A DNA stretch of 35,266 nt, from the NCBI GenBank assembly GCA_016202435.1, contig JACQOR010000045.1:1-35266 (forward strand). The letters are read 5' to 3'. A model generated the notes under the pieces. The model was not told the origin of the DNA, ran no database searches, and saw only the letters and a program-made list of their open reading frames with translations. This document shows positions 15,636-25,872 of the stretch, one piece after another. Each line of letters begins with the position of its first letter. Position 1 is the first letter of the stretch. This DNA is from Chloroflexota bacterium. GTDB lineage: Bacteria > Chloroflexota > UBA6077 > SHYK01. The translations under genes were made by a program, and so were the position numbers.

Positions 15636-18086
15636 ATGCGGGTACCCCTTCGCTGGCTCAAAGAGTTTGTGGACCTATCTGTGTCTGCCGATCAGATCGC
15701 GGCCCAGCTCACACTGTCCGGCACCGAAGTAGGGACCATCATTCGCCTCGGCGCCAACTGGGACCGGATCGTCATCGCGAAGGTCGAGACGATTGAGCCC
15801 CACCCGAACGCCGAGCACCTCTTCGTCGCTCAAGTGCGTACCAGCGGCGACCCGTTCACGATCGTCACGGGCGCGCCAAACCTCAAGGTGGGTGACGTCG
15901 CTCCGCTCGTGCTGGTCGGCGGCCGCCTCGGGCCCGGCCTGGAGATCGCCCAGCGCAGCTTCCGGGGGATCGCCTCCCAGGGCATGCTGTGCTCCGGCGA
16001 CGAACTGGGAATCTCTCCCGACAAGGACCACATCTACGTGCTCGAGCCCGACGCACCGGTCGGGATGGACCTGCGTGCCTACCTGGGCGACGACATCCTG
16101 GACATAGAGCTGACGCCTAACCGACCGGACTGCATTAGTATTCTCGGCATCGCCCGCGAGGTCGCTGCTCTCACGGGTGCCCCGCTCCGGACGCCCCAAC
16201 TGGCCCCACCCGACGGCGTGCGTTCGGTGACCGACTTCGTAAGGATCTTCGTCGACGATCCGGACCTGTGTCCTCGCTATACCGCCGCCTACCTGGAGCG
16301 GACCCAGGTCAAGGAATCACCCCCCTGGATGCAGCGTCGGCTCTACCAGTGTGGTATGCGACCCATCAATAACCTCGTGGACGTCACCAACTACGTGATG
16401 TTCGAATTGGGTCAGCCGATGCACGCCTTTGACGCGGACAAGCTCGCGGACGCAGGCATCCGCGTGCGGCGGGCGCGCCCTGGAGAGCGCTTGACCACCA
16501 TAGACGGCGTGGACCGTGAAATGCCTCCGGACGCGCTCCTCATTGCCGACTCGAACCGCCCCATCGGCGTGGCCGGCATTATGGGAGGCCTGGACAGCGA
16601 GATTTCGGAGCGGACGAGCCGGTTGGTTTTGGAGTCCGCCACCTTCCATGGCCCCTCGATTCGCCGGACCGCTCAGGCGTTGCGGCTAGCGAGCGAGGCG
16701 TCCAAGCGATTCGACAAAGGTCTCGACGTGGAGCTGCCCTCCCTGGCCTCTCATCGCGCTATCGGATTGATGGCCGAGTTGGGCGGGGGCACCCCGGCCT
16801 CGGGACTCTTGGACCTACGGGCGGCCCCGGCGGCGCCCCGATCGGTGAGCTTCGCCGCTGCCGACATCGCCGGCCTTATTGGCGCGACCTACCCTGACGA
16901 CCAGATCGCCACCATTCTCGATCGCTTGGGTTTCGAGGTTCGCCGCGGCGACGGCCGATTCGAGGCGCAAGTCCCTTCCTGGCGGGGCGACGTCGAGGGG
17001 ACGGCCGACATCGCCGAGGAAATTGCGCGGGTCAGCGGCTACGACGCGATCCCCACCGTCCTCCCAACCGGCCGCCTGCCCGCGCCCGTCGAGGAAGCGC
17101 CACTCAGGTGGGCCGAGGTCGTCCGAACCCGCCTGGCCTCGGCCGGGCTTCAGGAAATCATCACCTACTCCCTCGTCGATCCTCGCGCCGTGGGGAAACT
17201 GGATGCCAGCGCGCCGTTTCCGGACATCCCGCCCGACGAGACGATCCCACTGGCCAACCCCATGAGTGCGGATCGCAGCCGTCTGCGCTCGACCCTATTA
17301 CCGAGTGCGCTGGCTACCGTCGGCGAGAACCTCCGCTACCAGTCGCGAGTCTGGCTGTTCGAGATTTCGAAGGTTTTCCTACCGCCTCTGGCGCCACTCC
17401 CTACCGAGGAGCGTCGGCTCGTGATTGCCATGGCGGGTGCCCGCCAGCCCGGTTGGGGCAGCGGACCTGAGGCCACAGACTTCTACGATCTCAAGGCGGC
17501 GGTCGAGGCGGCGTTTTCCGCGGTCCGAGCTGGATCCCCCGTGGTCGAGCCGGCCGGCCCTTCCCAAGTGCGGGCTCGCGGCGGCGACCTGGCTATTCCC
17601 TCTTCCTGGCTGCATCCTGGCCGTGGAGCTTGTATCCGGACCCCCGACGGGCGAGAAATCGGAATCATGGGGCAGGTCCACCCCCGGGTGGCGGCTCGTT
17701 TCGAAGTCGAGAATACCGAGGTCTATGCCGCGGAGCTGGACTTCTCCACACTGGTCGACCTCGCCCGGGACGAGGTCGAGGTTCGCCCACTGCCTCGATA
17801 CCCGGCGGTTGAACGCGATCTCGCGGTCGTGGTGGACGAGTCGGTCCCCCACCGCGATGTGGAGCAACTGATACGTCGGACGGCGGGGCCGCTCCTCGAA
17901 AACCTTGCCCTGTTCGACGTGTATCGGGGCGCGCCCGTTCCGGAGGGAAGACGCAGTCTAGCCTACGCCCTCACTTTCCGCGCGTTTGACCGGACGTTGG
18001 CAGATGAAGAGGTAGCCTGGGCACTGGAATCGATTCAGCGCGAGCTGGCCGGAAGGTTCAACGCCTCGATTCGGGGACGGGAGTAG
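15636..18086 (+). CDS. pheT: Phenylalanine--tRNA ligase beta subunit
   Basis: MRVPLRWLKEFVDLSVSADQIAAQLTLSGTEV, EMAP-like tRNA-binding domain, B3/B4 and B5 regions, C-terminal anticodon-binding-like domain. Confidence 0.97.
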   Translation: MRVPLRWLKEFVDLSVSADQIAAQLTLSGTEVGTIIRLGANWDRIVIAKVETIEPHPNAEHLFVAQVRTSGDPFTIVTGAPNLKVGDVAPLVLVGGRLGPGLEIAQRSFRGIASQGMLCSGDELGISPDKDHIYVLEPDAPVGMDLRAYLGDDILDIELTPNRPDCISILGIAREVAALTGAPLRTPQLAPPDGVRSVTDFVRIFVDDPDLCPRYTAAYLERTQVKESPPWMQRRLYQCGMRPINNLVDVTNYVMFELGQPMHAFDADKLADAGIRVRRARPGERLTTIDGVDREMPPDALLIADSNRPIGVAGIMGGLDSEISERTSRLVLESATFHGPSIRRTAQALRLASEASKRFDKGLDVELPSLASHRAIGLMAELGGGTPASGLLDLRAAPAAPRSVSFAAADIAGLIGATYPDDQIATILDRLGFEVRRGDGRFEAQVPSWRGDVEGTADIAEEIARVSGYDAIPTVLPTGRLPAPVEEAPLRWAEVVRTRLASAGLQEIITYSLVDPRAVGKLDASAPFPDIPPDETIPLANPMSADRSRLRSTLLPSALATVGENLRYQSRVWLFEISKVFLPPLAPLPTEERRLVIAMAGARQPGWGSGPEATDFYDLKAAVEAAFSAVRAGSPVVEPAGPSQVRARGGDLAIPSSWLHPGRGACIRTPDGREIGIMGQVHPRVAARFEVENTEVYAAELDFSTLVDLARDEVEVRPLPRYPAVERDLAVVVDESVPHRDVEQLIRRTAGPLLENLALFDVYRGAPVPEGRRSLAYALTFRAFDRTLADEEVAWALESIQRELAGRFNASIRGRE

Positions 18087-18135
18087 CGCCATACCAATTC
18101 TCGAGCGCCACCTCGCGGCTCTCGAGTTCCCCAAG

Positions 18136-20484
18136 GTGCGGGCGCTGCTGCGGCGACACACCAGCTTCGCAGCCAGCTCCGCGCTGGCGGACGGCCTCAT
18201 GCCGTCCATCGACCTTGAGGAGATCCTTCGAGAGCAAGATACCGTCGCTGAAGCGAGGCTGCTCTTTGAGAGCCGCCCCGGCACCGGTGTGCGGGCCGCT
18301 CACGACATCCGTCCCTACGTTCGGCACGCGACACTAGCCGGCGTGCTCCAGCCGTGGCAGCTTCTCGAGATCGCCACGACCATCTCGGCGGGTCGTTCGA
18401 TTCGCGCGCTCCTCCTCAGAGAAGAATTCCGCGCCCCGAATCTCGTGGCGCATGCGGAGCGCATTGCAGATCTGAGCCCCCTCGAGAACGCCATCCGTCG
18501 GGCGATGGACGACGAGCGCGCCATCCTCGACAGCGCGAGCGCGCGGCTATACGCGCTTCGGAGCCAGGTGCGGCTCGCGCACGAGCGGCTCCTGCGCCGT
18601 CTCAATGAAATGATGGCGATCCCAAACGTCCGAGAAGCTCTCCAAGAAGTCGTCGTGACCATGAGGTCTGGCCGCTACGTACTTCCCGTGAAGGCCGATT
18701 TCCGGGGCCGAGTTCCGGGGATTGTCCACGACCAATCGGGGAGCGGTGTCACATTGTTTGTGGAGCCGCTATCCATCGTCGATCTCGCCAACCAGTGGCG
18801 GGAGTTGGGTCTCCAAGAGCAGCAGGAAATCGAGCACATCCTCAAACAATTGAGTGCTCAGATTGCCAAGGCGGCGGCTCCACTCACTCATCTCGTGGAA
18901 GCTCTCGCCGCGCTCGACCTTGCGTTTGCCCGGGCCAAGCTCGCCCAGGAAATGCGCGCCGAGCGGCCGCAGGTCGATCCGATTCCGGATCGATCTCATC
19001 CCCGCGAGGTGGTCTCGCTTCGTCAGGCTCGCCACCCGTTGCTCCACGGCGACGTCGTCCCTATCGACATCGAGCTGGGCCGGGAATTCGATACGCTCCT
19101 CATCAGTGGGCCCAACACCGGCGGGAAAACCGTCGCCCTCAAGACCGTTGGTCTGCTTGCGCTCATGGCGCAGGCCGGACTCCAGATTCCCGCGGCCCCA
19201 GGCTCGAGAGTCTCGGCCTTTCACGGCGTCTACGCGGACATCGGAGATGAGCAAAGCATTGAGCAGAGCCTGTCGACGTTCTCTTCCCACGTGAGCCGCA
19301 TCGTTGAGATCCTGGACTCGGCCGACTCGGCGTCGCTCGTGCTACTGGATGAGATTGGGGCGGGCACTGATCCCCAGGAGGGCTCGGCTCTGGGGCGCGC
19401 GCTGCTCGCCCACCTGGCGCAGGCCCGCATATACACGGTGGCCACCACCCACTCCTCGGAGTTGAAGATCTTCGCTTCCCACACCGCGCGCATAGAAAAC
19501 GCCTCGGTTCAATTCGACGTCGAAACCTTGCGGCCCACATACCACCTGTTGCTCGGCGTGCCGGGACTCAGCAATGCACTCACCATCGCCGAGCGACTGG
19601 GGATGCCGCGCGAGATCATCGAGGCCGCCCGTGAGGCCCTGGAGCCGAGCGAACGCCGCGCCGACGAACTGCTCGGCGATATTCACGAGCAGCTGGGCCA
19701 GGTGCGTGTGGAGAGGGCAACGGCGCTGCGGTCCCGGCGTGAGGCGGAGCGCGTCGAGCAGGAGCTCCAAGCCAGACTCGCCGCGGTGGAGCAAGAGCGG
19801 CAAGTCATCCTGCGGAACGCGGAACGTGAGGGCGCGGCGATGGTCTCCGATCTGCAACGCGAACTGGAGACACTTCGCCGCGAGTTGCGGGGTGCGGCCG
19901 AAGAACGCAAGACCATATCGGCCATCGAAGAACGCCTGGCCGTGACCTGGGCGGAGCAACAAAAGGCCCGGAGATCATCCCGGCCGAGCGAAGCTTTGAG
20001 TCCGCGCGTCGGGGAAGCCGTCACCGTCGAACCGCTGGGCGTGGTCGGCATCGTAAGGGCGATTCCCGATGCGAGCGACGCGATCGAGGTCGATGTCGGG
20101 GGCATGCGCATCCGCGTGGCGGCCAGGGATTTGCGCCCCGCCCCCCCTGCCGCGGTACCGCGAGCTGAGCGCACCTCGCCGGACCCGCGCTACACCCATG
20201 AGATTCATCCGGCATCGGAACGTTCGCCCGCTCCCGATACCGAACTGGATCTCCGGGGGCTGACGGCAGAAGAGGCCCGCGCCCGCCTGGACCAGTATCT
20301 CAGCGAAGCGTACATGCGGGGGCTGCACTCGGTCAGGGTCATCCACGGTAAAGGCGCCGGAGTGCTCCGCGAGGTCGTCCGCGACCTGATATCCGACCAC
20401 GCCCTCGTCCAGGGCCACAAGCTCGCCGAGCCTCGCCATGGTGGCGACGGGGCTACGGAAATTGAGCTCGCCTCCAGGATCTAG
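18136..20484 (+). CDS. mutS2: Endonuclease MutS2
   Basis: Walker A GPNTGGKTVALKTVGL, DEIGAGTDPQEGSALGRALL, C-terminal Smr domain (LDLRGLTAEEARARLDQYL...VRVIHGKGAGVLREVV). The true N-terminus probably lies slightly upstream. Confidence 0.95.
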   Translation: MRALLRRHTSFAASSALADGLMPSIDLEEILREQDTVAEARLLFESRPGTGVRAAHDIRPYVRHATLAGVLQPWQLLEIATTISAGRSIRALLLREEFRAPNLVAHAERIADLSPLENAIRRAMDDERAILDSASARLYALRSQVRLAHERLLRRLNEMMAIPNVREALQEVVVTMRSGRYVLPVKADFRGRVPGIVHDQSGSGVTLFVEPLSIVDLANQWRELGLQEQQEIEHILKQLSAQIAKAAAPLTHLVEALAALDLAFARAKLAQEMRAERPQVDPIPDRSHPREVVSLRQARHPLLHGDVVPIDIELGREFDTLLISGPNTGGKTVALKTVGLLALMAQAGLQIPAAPGSRVSAFHGVYADIGDEQSIEQSLSTFSSHVSRIVEILDSADSASLVLLDEIGAGTDPQEGSALGRALLAHLAQARIYTVATTHSSELKIFASHTARIENASVQFDVETLRPTYHLLLGVPGLSNALTIAERLGMPREIIEAAREALEPSERRADELLGDIHEQLGQVRVERATALRSRREAERVEQELQARLAAVEQERQVILRNAEREGAAMVSDLQRELETLRRELRGAAEERKTISAIEERLAVTWAEQQKARRSSRPSEALSPRVGEAVTVEPLGVVGIVRAIPDASDAIEVDVGGMRIRVAARDLRPAPPAAVPRAERTSPDPRYTHEIHPASERSPAPDTELDLRGLTAEEARARLDQYLSEAYMRGLHSVRVIHGKGAGVLREVVRDLISDHALVQGHKLAEPRHGGDGATEIELASRI

Positions 20485-20519
20485 CAAGAGCCGCACTGAG
20501 GCTCCCCTATAATCGGTTC

Positions 20520-21008
20520 GTGCCACCCCTCGAGGAGCTCATGGTGCTCGCGGAGCGCGGGCTCCGCGTCACCGTTACCGTCCTCGCCACCTATCTGGTG
20601 GCGATCTGGATCGCCACCATCTGGTGGACCTACCGCGACATCCGGTCGCGATCCACGGACGTGTGGCTCCAGGTCACTGCGACACTGCTCGTCGCCGTTT
20701 TCAACTTTCCGGGTCTCTTGATCTACTTCATCCTCCGGCCCCAACAAACGCTGGCCCAGGGGTACGTTGAAGCGCTGGAAGAAGAGGCCTGGCGTCGGAC
20801 CGTCTCCGATTCCAACGTCTGTCCCGCGTGTCAAGAGACGATCGAACCTGACTTTCTCCTCTGCCCCTCGTGTCAGGCGCGCCTCCGCCGCACGTGTTCT
20901 CGCTGCGAGCGGCCGATCCTCCTGAGCTGGAAGCTCTGTCCCTACTGCGGGGCGGCGGCCGGTTCGACCGGCTCTGCGCCTACAACCAGCTCCGCTCCCA
21001 GGGGCTGA
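20520..21008 (+). CDS. Membrane protein with C-terminal double zinc ribbon
   Basis: Two TM segments followed by CPAC...CPSC...CSRC...CPYC; GTG start. Confidence 0.75.
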   Translation: MPPLEELMVLAERGLRVTVTVLATYLVAIWIATIWWTYRDIRSRSTDVWLQVTATLLVAVFNFPGLLIYFILRPQQTLAQGYVEALEEEAWRRTVSDSNVCPACQETIEPDFLLCPSCQARLRRTCSRCERPILLSWKLCPYCGAAAGSTGSAPTTSSAPRG

Positions 21009-21090
21009 CGGGGTCGAGTCGGCAGTGATCCCCCACCGGTTCCGTTGGCCAGGGGCGGGGCAGGCCTTCTGTTCGCTCCGGAACTGCATT

Positions 21091-22440
21091 TCAGAAAACC
21101 AGGGCGCGCATGCGGTGCACCCATGTCGCCAACAGCGAGAGTCCGATCACGATGAGTCCGGCCGATAATCCCATCCAGACGCCCACCACCCCGAGTCCGA
21201 TGGTGAAGCACAGAACGTACCCAAGCGGCAGGCCCAGCACCCAGTAGCCCACGAGGTTCGCGACCATCGGCGTGCGCGTGTCGCCGAGCCCCCGGAGAGC
21301 GCCGGTCGCCACGGCCTGAAGGCCATCGAATACCTGGAAAGCCGCTGCCACGAGGAGCAACTTGACGCCGGTGGCGATAACCGCTGGATCACTTGTAAAT
21401 GCCGCTAGGAGCACTTCGGGAATCAGCACAAAGGCGAGGGCGGAGCAGGCCATGAATCCGACGCCGAGCGCCAGAGCAATCCAGCCGCGCCTCCGAGCCT
21501 CAGAAGGATCCTCTGCACCCAGCGACTGACCTACCAGCACCGCGGCCGCCGCTCCGACGCCAAAAGGCACGATAAAGGTCACAGTTGCCACGTTGAGCAC
21601 GATCTGATGGGAGGCCAGTGATGTCGCGGTTAGAGAGCCGGCCAGGGCGGTTGCCGTGGCGAAAACTCCCACCTCCATGGTGAACTGCAGAGCAGCCGGC
21701 AGCCCTAGCGACACCAGGCGACGAAGGCGTCGAACTTCGAGTACTAGGGGCGTTTCCAGCAGGCCCGTATTCCGCTGCCCAGCATGACGGATCGCAAAGA
21801 GCACGAGGGCAGCCGCGAGAGCGGTACGCGATATCAGGGTGGCCAGTGCGGATCCATCCGTACCCAGAGCCGGCATCCCGAAGTGGCCGAAGACGAGGCC
21901 AACGGCCGCGACGAGATTCACGAGATTGCCAACGGCGATCATTCCGGCGATGGGCAACACCACGCCCATCGCTTGCAGGTAGCGTCGGAACGCGGCAAAT
22001 ACCAGAAGGGGCAAGACGCTCCACGCACTGATCTCCATGTACGGCACCACCAGCGCCATCACGCCGGGATCAATGCCCCACATCGAGAGGAGACCGGTCG
22101 AACCCCGCGCGAGGAGCGTTAAGGGGAGCGCACCCAACAACCCCAGGAGGACGCCGTGCTGGAGCCACCGATGGCACTCATTCAGCCGCCCCGCGCCAAA
22201 CGACTGCGACACGACCGTGTCCAGTCCGAGCAGGAGGCCCATCCCAAAGATCGCCACCGTGAAGACCAGAACGTTGCCCAGCCCGACGGCGCCGATGGCT
22301 TCGGCTCCCAAACGGCCGACCACCAGCGTGTCGACGAGACCCATGGTCACCAGCCCGATTTCGGTGGCGACCACCGGGGCGGCCAGGCCTACCACGGCTC
22401 GAAAAGTCGAGGTCGAGCTCGATGGAATCCGGATCGCCAT
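21091..22440 (-). CDS. MATE family efflux transporter
   Basis: 449 aa, 12-TM pattern; MGLVDTLVVGRLGAEAIGAVGLGN, TGALRGLGDTRTPM. Confidence 0.92.
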   Translation of the reverse strand: MAIRIPSSSTSTFRAVVGLAAPVVATEIGLVTMGLVDTLVVGRLGAEAIGAVGLGNVLVFTVAIFGMGLLLGLDTVVSQSFGAGRLNECHRWLQHGVLLGLLGALPLTLLARGSTGLLSMWGIDPGVMALVVPYMEISAWSVLPLLVFAAFRRYLQAMGVVLPIAGMIAVGNLVNLVAAVGLVFGHFGMPALGTDGSALATLISRTALAAALVLFAIRHAGQRNTGLLETPLVLEVRRLRRLVSLGLPAALQFTMEVGVFATATALAGSLTATSLASHQIVLNVATVTFIVPFGVGAAAAVLVGQSLGAEDPSEARRRGWIALALGVGFMACSALAFVLIPEVLLAAFTSDPAVIATGVKLLLVAAAFQVFDGLQAVATGALRGLGDTRTPMVANLVGYWVLGLPLGYVLCFTIGLGVVGVWMGLSAGLIVIGLSLLATWVHRMRALVF

Positions 22441-22603
22441 GGCCAGCCATTCTACGGGCAGACCTAAAGAGCGCCGCTCGCTGAGCAGGAATGGCCGGCC
22501 GCCACGTGGCCCGGCGCCTCGCCTGCCACATCCTCGACCACGTATAGGACAGCGAGCATCGCGTGCCTGACCGATCCCTCAGCGTTGTGGCAGACTCTTC
22601 CGC

Positions 22604-23395
22604 ATGCGCCGAACCATTTCCTTCGCTCTGGGCTTCTGGTTCGTCACCGGCTTCCTGCCCACCGCCGTCGCCAGCGATCAGTCGGTGGACGACGACCATC
22701 CGCTCCTCGTCGCCGCGCTCGCAAACCGGGTCGCCGCTGCGGCCTGCTCCCTGGGGGAGAGCGAGCGCGACCATGCGCTTTTGCCCGCCACGCGCGCCGA
22801 CGCGCTACCCGATGGGTATGCGCCGCCTGATCTTGTGCCAATCGCCTCGGCCGGGGTGCCCCAGCGGGGATCCCAGCAACTCCGCGCGATCGTCATCCCG
22901 GACGTCCTGGACATGACTCAGGCGGCCCAGTCGGATGGCGTCCCGCTCTTCGTGTCCTCGGGTTACCGGTCCTACGCCGTCCAGGTGAGCACCTACCGTT
23001 ACTGGGTGGGGCTGCGCGGCCTCGAGGCCGCCGACCGGGTATCCGCCCGCCCCGGCCACTCCCAACATCAGCTGGGCATTGCCATCGATTTCAACTTCGG
23101 CAGCCTCGGAGGCTTCACGACGAGTCCGGCCGGGCTTTGGCTGTGGGACCATGCCCAGGAGTACGGCTTCGTCTTCCCCTACACCCTCGCTTCGATTGCC
23201 CGCACCGGGTACATCTTCGAGCCGTGGCACGTACGCTGGGTCAGCCGCGAGCTTTCGATGCTGATGTGGCAGGAGGAGTACCAGTATTCAGAGACGCTCG
23301 CGGCCGACGACTACGTGGCACTGGCGCGCTCCGTCCTGCTGGAGGGCAGCGCCAGTGCCACGACTGCCTGCGAACGGGTGCTCAGCGCGACCTGA
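22604..23395 (+). CDS. M15 family D-alanyl-D-alanine carboxypeptidase (VanY-like), secreted
   Basis: Signal peptide, SSGYRSYAVQ, RPGHSQHQLGIAIDF, FEPWHVRWV. Confidence 0.92.
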   Translation: MRRTISFALGFWFVTGFLPTAVASDQSVDDDHPLLVAALANRVAAAACSLGESERDHALLPATRADALPDGYAPPDLVPIASAGVPQRGSQQLRAIVIPDVLDMTQAAQSDGVPLFVSSGYRSYAVQVSTYRYWVGLRGLEAADRVSARPGHSQHQLGIAIDFNFGSLGGFTTSPAGLWLWDHAQEYGFVFPYTLASIARTGYIFEPWHVRWVSRELSMLMWQEEYQYSETLAADDYVALARSVLLEGSASATTACERVLSAT

Positions 23396-23426
23396 GCCTG
23401 AGGCTCATCAGAACAATGGGAGCGCC

Positions 23427-24758
23427 TCACGCCCCGATCTGAGGACTTCCAGCTTCTTCAGCAAGCACCACCTGGACCCGACGGACGCGCCGCCCGGTGG
23501 TGGATAGCACCTTGATTCGGCAGGTCGGCAAGGTGACCAGGTCTCCGGCAGCGGGCACCCGGCCCAGTTCGCCATAGACGAGGCCGGCAAGCGTCTCGTA
23601 CTCCTCGTCCGACAGACGCAACGGGAGAGCTTCGTTCGCGTCGTGGATGCTGAGCCCGGCATCCATGATCGCCTCCCGTTCCGAGATGAACTGGATTCGC
23701 TCCTCCTCCGCGTCGTACTCATCACGAATTTCCCCGACGATCTCTTCCAGCAGATCCTCCACCGTTACGAGCCCAGCCGTGCCCCCGTACTCGTCCACAA
23801 CCAGCGCCATCTGGGTCCGGAGGCGCTGAAGGTCGTGGAGTAGCTCATCGATCTTCCTCGTTTCCGGGACCACGTGAATCGGCCGCGCCAATGGCGCGAG
23901 CGGCTGGTCCTGCTGACCGGCACGCATGCTGGCGGCGAGATCCCGGAGGTGGACGACGCCCAGCACGTGGTCGAGATCGCCCTCTGTGACGGGAAACCGG
24001 GAATGTCCGGTACTGACCGCCAGATCGAGCGCCTCGGTCACGCTCGTCGACACGTCGATGGCGACGATGTCGACTCGCGGCAACATGATCTCGCTGACAT
24101 CGCGGTCGCTCATCTCAAAAATGCTGGTGATCATCTCGCGCTCCTCACGCTCGAGCGCCTGCGTCTCCTCAACCGCATCCACGAGCACGCGCATGTCCTC
24201 CTCGGTAGTTGCATCGCGCTCCGAAGAATTCAGACCGAAGAGACGACGAAACGTTGAGCGGACGAGTAGATTCTCGAGCTGCACGAGCGGCGCGGTCAGA
24301 GAGGCAGCCAGGCGAGCCGGATGGTAGAGACGGCCCGCCACCGTTTCGGAGCGCACTGCCCCCAGCGCTCTTCCGAAAGTCTGAGACGTGAGCAGTGCCA
24401 GCAGGGCTCCAGCGAGCATCCCAATTCGACCTTCTCCGCTCAGGGACCAGGTGAGAGCCGCAACCACCGCGATGGCGACCGCGACGGTGACGGCCGAAAG
24501 ATGCACGATGCTGACCGCCGAGCTCAAACCACTCGGGTCCTGCGTCACCTCAGCCAGCGCTTCCAGGCGAGGAACTCCTCGCTGCATGAGGAAACGGAGG
24601 CGCGCTGCGTTGAGGTAGCTAAAGGCCGTCTGCGCCGATGAGGCGATCGCGATTACCGCGACGCAAGCCGCGAAGCCGGAAATCGATATCCAGGGCTCAA
24701 TCATGGAAGCCGCCTCGCGGCTTTCGCGCCTAGCAGCGGGCGAAGCATCCGTGACCAC
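23427..24758 (-). CDS. CNNM/CBS-pair/CorC-HlyC domain protein
   Basis: N-terminal TM domain, CBS pair ([20 protein letters not shown]...[10 protein letters not shown]), [31 protein letters not shown]. The start may be at 24704 (MIEPW...). Confidence 0.92.
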   Translation of the reverse strand: MVTDASPAARRESREAASMIEPWISISGFAACVAVIAIASSAQTAFSYLNAARLRFLMQRGVPRLEALAEVTQDPSGLSSAVSIVHLSAVTVAVAIAVVAALTWSLSGEGRIGMLAGALLALLTSQTFGRALGAVRSETVAGRLYHPARLAASLTAPLVQLENLLVRSTFRRLFGLNSSERDATTEEDMRVLVDAVEETQALEREEREMITSIFEMSDRDVSEIMLPRVDIVAIDVSTSVTEALDLAVSTGHSRFPVTEGDLDHVLGVVHLRDLAASMRAGQQDQPLAPLARPIHVVPETRKIDELLHDLQRLRTQMALVVDEYGGTAGLVTVEDLLEEIVGEIRDEYDAEEERIQFISEREAIMDAGLSIHDANEALPLRLSDEEYETLAGLVYGELGRVPAAGDLVTLPTCRIKVLSTTGRRVRRVQVVLAEEAGSPQIGA

Positions 24759-24796
24759 AAGGCGACCGATCCTTTGTCAAGCGGGTTCTGCGCCGG

Positions 24797-24866
24797 CCGA
24801 TAGGCCCTGCTATCGGTAGGGGCACAGCATGCTATGCCCGCGGGCGACGCGTGCGTCGCCCCTGCG
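24797..24866. repeat. Cluster of three consecutive hairpins, repeat-like
   Basis: CCGATAG-gccctg-CTATCGG (24797-24816); GGGCAcAGCATGCTaTGCCC (24820-24839); GGGCGACGC-GT-GCGTCGCCC (24842-24861); outer GTAGGGGC...GCCCCTGC. Confidence 0.7.
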
Positions 24867-24906
24867 AGACACCGATTAAGGTCCATCAGACCATGTGTCA
24901 CGAAGC

Positions 24907-25872
24907 TTAATCGAAGAGGGCGCTAACGGAACGGTTTTGATGGATCCGCCGGATTGCTTCGGCCAACACCGGTGCCACGCTCACCGTATGGAACTTCGAT
25001 CCCGCCCCCTCGTCCACTTCCGGCAAGGTATCCGTAACTACGATCTCCTCCAGCGGCGAGTCGCACAGGTACTCCACGGCCCCAGGGGGAAACAAGCCGT
25101 GCGTTGCGCACGCCCGGACGTCAACTGCCCCGCGCTCGATCAGCACCGAAGCGGCCCCGACAAGGGTGGAGCCGGTCGAGATCTGATCATCGATCAGGAT
25201 TGCGATTTTCCCCTTTACCTCGCCCACCATCTCGACGACCTCGGTGGATTGGGGCCCGAGCCGCTGTTTAGCGACGATCGCCAGGGTCGTGCCCAGTCGC
25301 TGGCGAAACTTGTTCGCCCGCTCCACACCGCCAACGTCTGGCGAGACCACCACGATCTGCTCGGGGTCGAGCCCGAGGAAGTGCTGTGCCAGCAGCGGCG
25401 CCGCCCTGAGATGATCCACCGGAATATCGAAGAATCCCTCGATGGCCGGGGCGTGCATGTCGATCGTGAGCACTCGGCTGGCTCCCGCGGTAGCAATGAG
25501 GTTCGCTACCAGTTTGGCCGTGATGGGCTCCCGTCCTGCGGTCTTCTTTTCTTGCCGCGCGTACGGCAGGTAGGGGATGACCGCGGTAATCCGCCTCGCC
25601 GAAGCTCGCCGCAGCGCGTCGATCATGACCAGCAGCTCCATCAGGCTGCCGTCGACATCTTCTCCCTGGGGCGATTGCAGCACGAAAACGTCCGCGCCGC
25701 GAACGTTCTCCTCGATCCTGACCTGGACCTCGCCATTGGGGAATCTACCGGCCAGCGCCTGTCCCGGCTCGATGCCCAGGCCTTGGGCCACCTTTCGGGT
25801 CAACGCGGGATTCGAGTTGCCGGAAAACAGCAGCAGCGGTCCTTCTTCCCTGGGACGGTCCAAGTCGCTCAC
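24907..25872 (-). CDS. prs: Ribose-phosphate pyrophosphokinase
   Basis: LLLFSGNSNPALTRKVAQGLGIEPG...RFPNGEVQVRIEENVRGADVFVLQS...YLPYARQEKK...VVSPDVGGVERA...ILIDDQISTGSTL. Confidence 0.96.
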   Translation of the reverse strand: MSDLDRPREEGPLLLFSGNSNPALTRKVAQGLGIEPGQALAGRFPNGEVQVRIEENVRGADVFVLQSPQGEDVDGSLMELLVMIDALRRASARRITAVIPYLPYARQEKKTAGREPITAKLVANLIATAGASRVLTIDMHAPAIEGFFDIPVDHLRAAPLLAQHFLGLDPEQIVVVSPDVGGVERANKFRQRLGTTLAIVAKQRLGPQSTEVVEMVGEVKGKIAILIDDQISTGSTLVGAASVLIERGAVDVRACATHGLFPPGAVEYLCDSPLEEIVVTDTLPEVDEGAGSKFHTVSVAPVLAEAIRRIHQNRSVSALFD

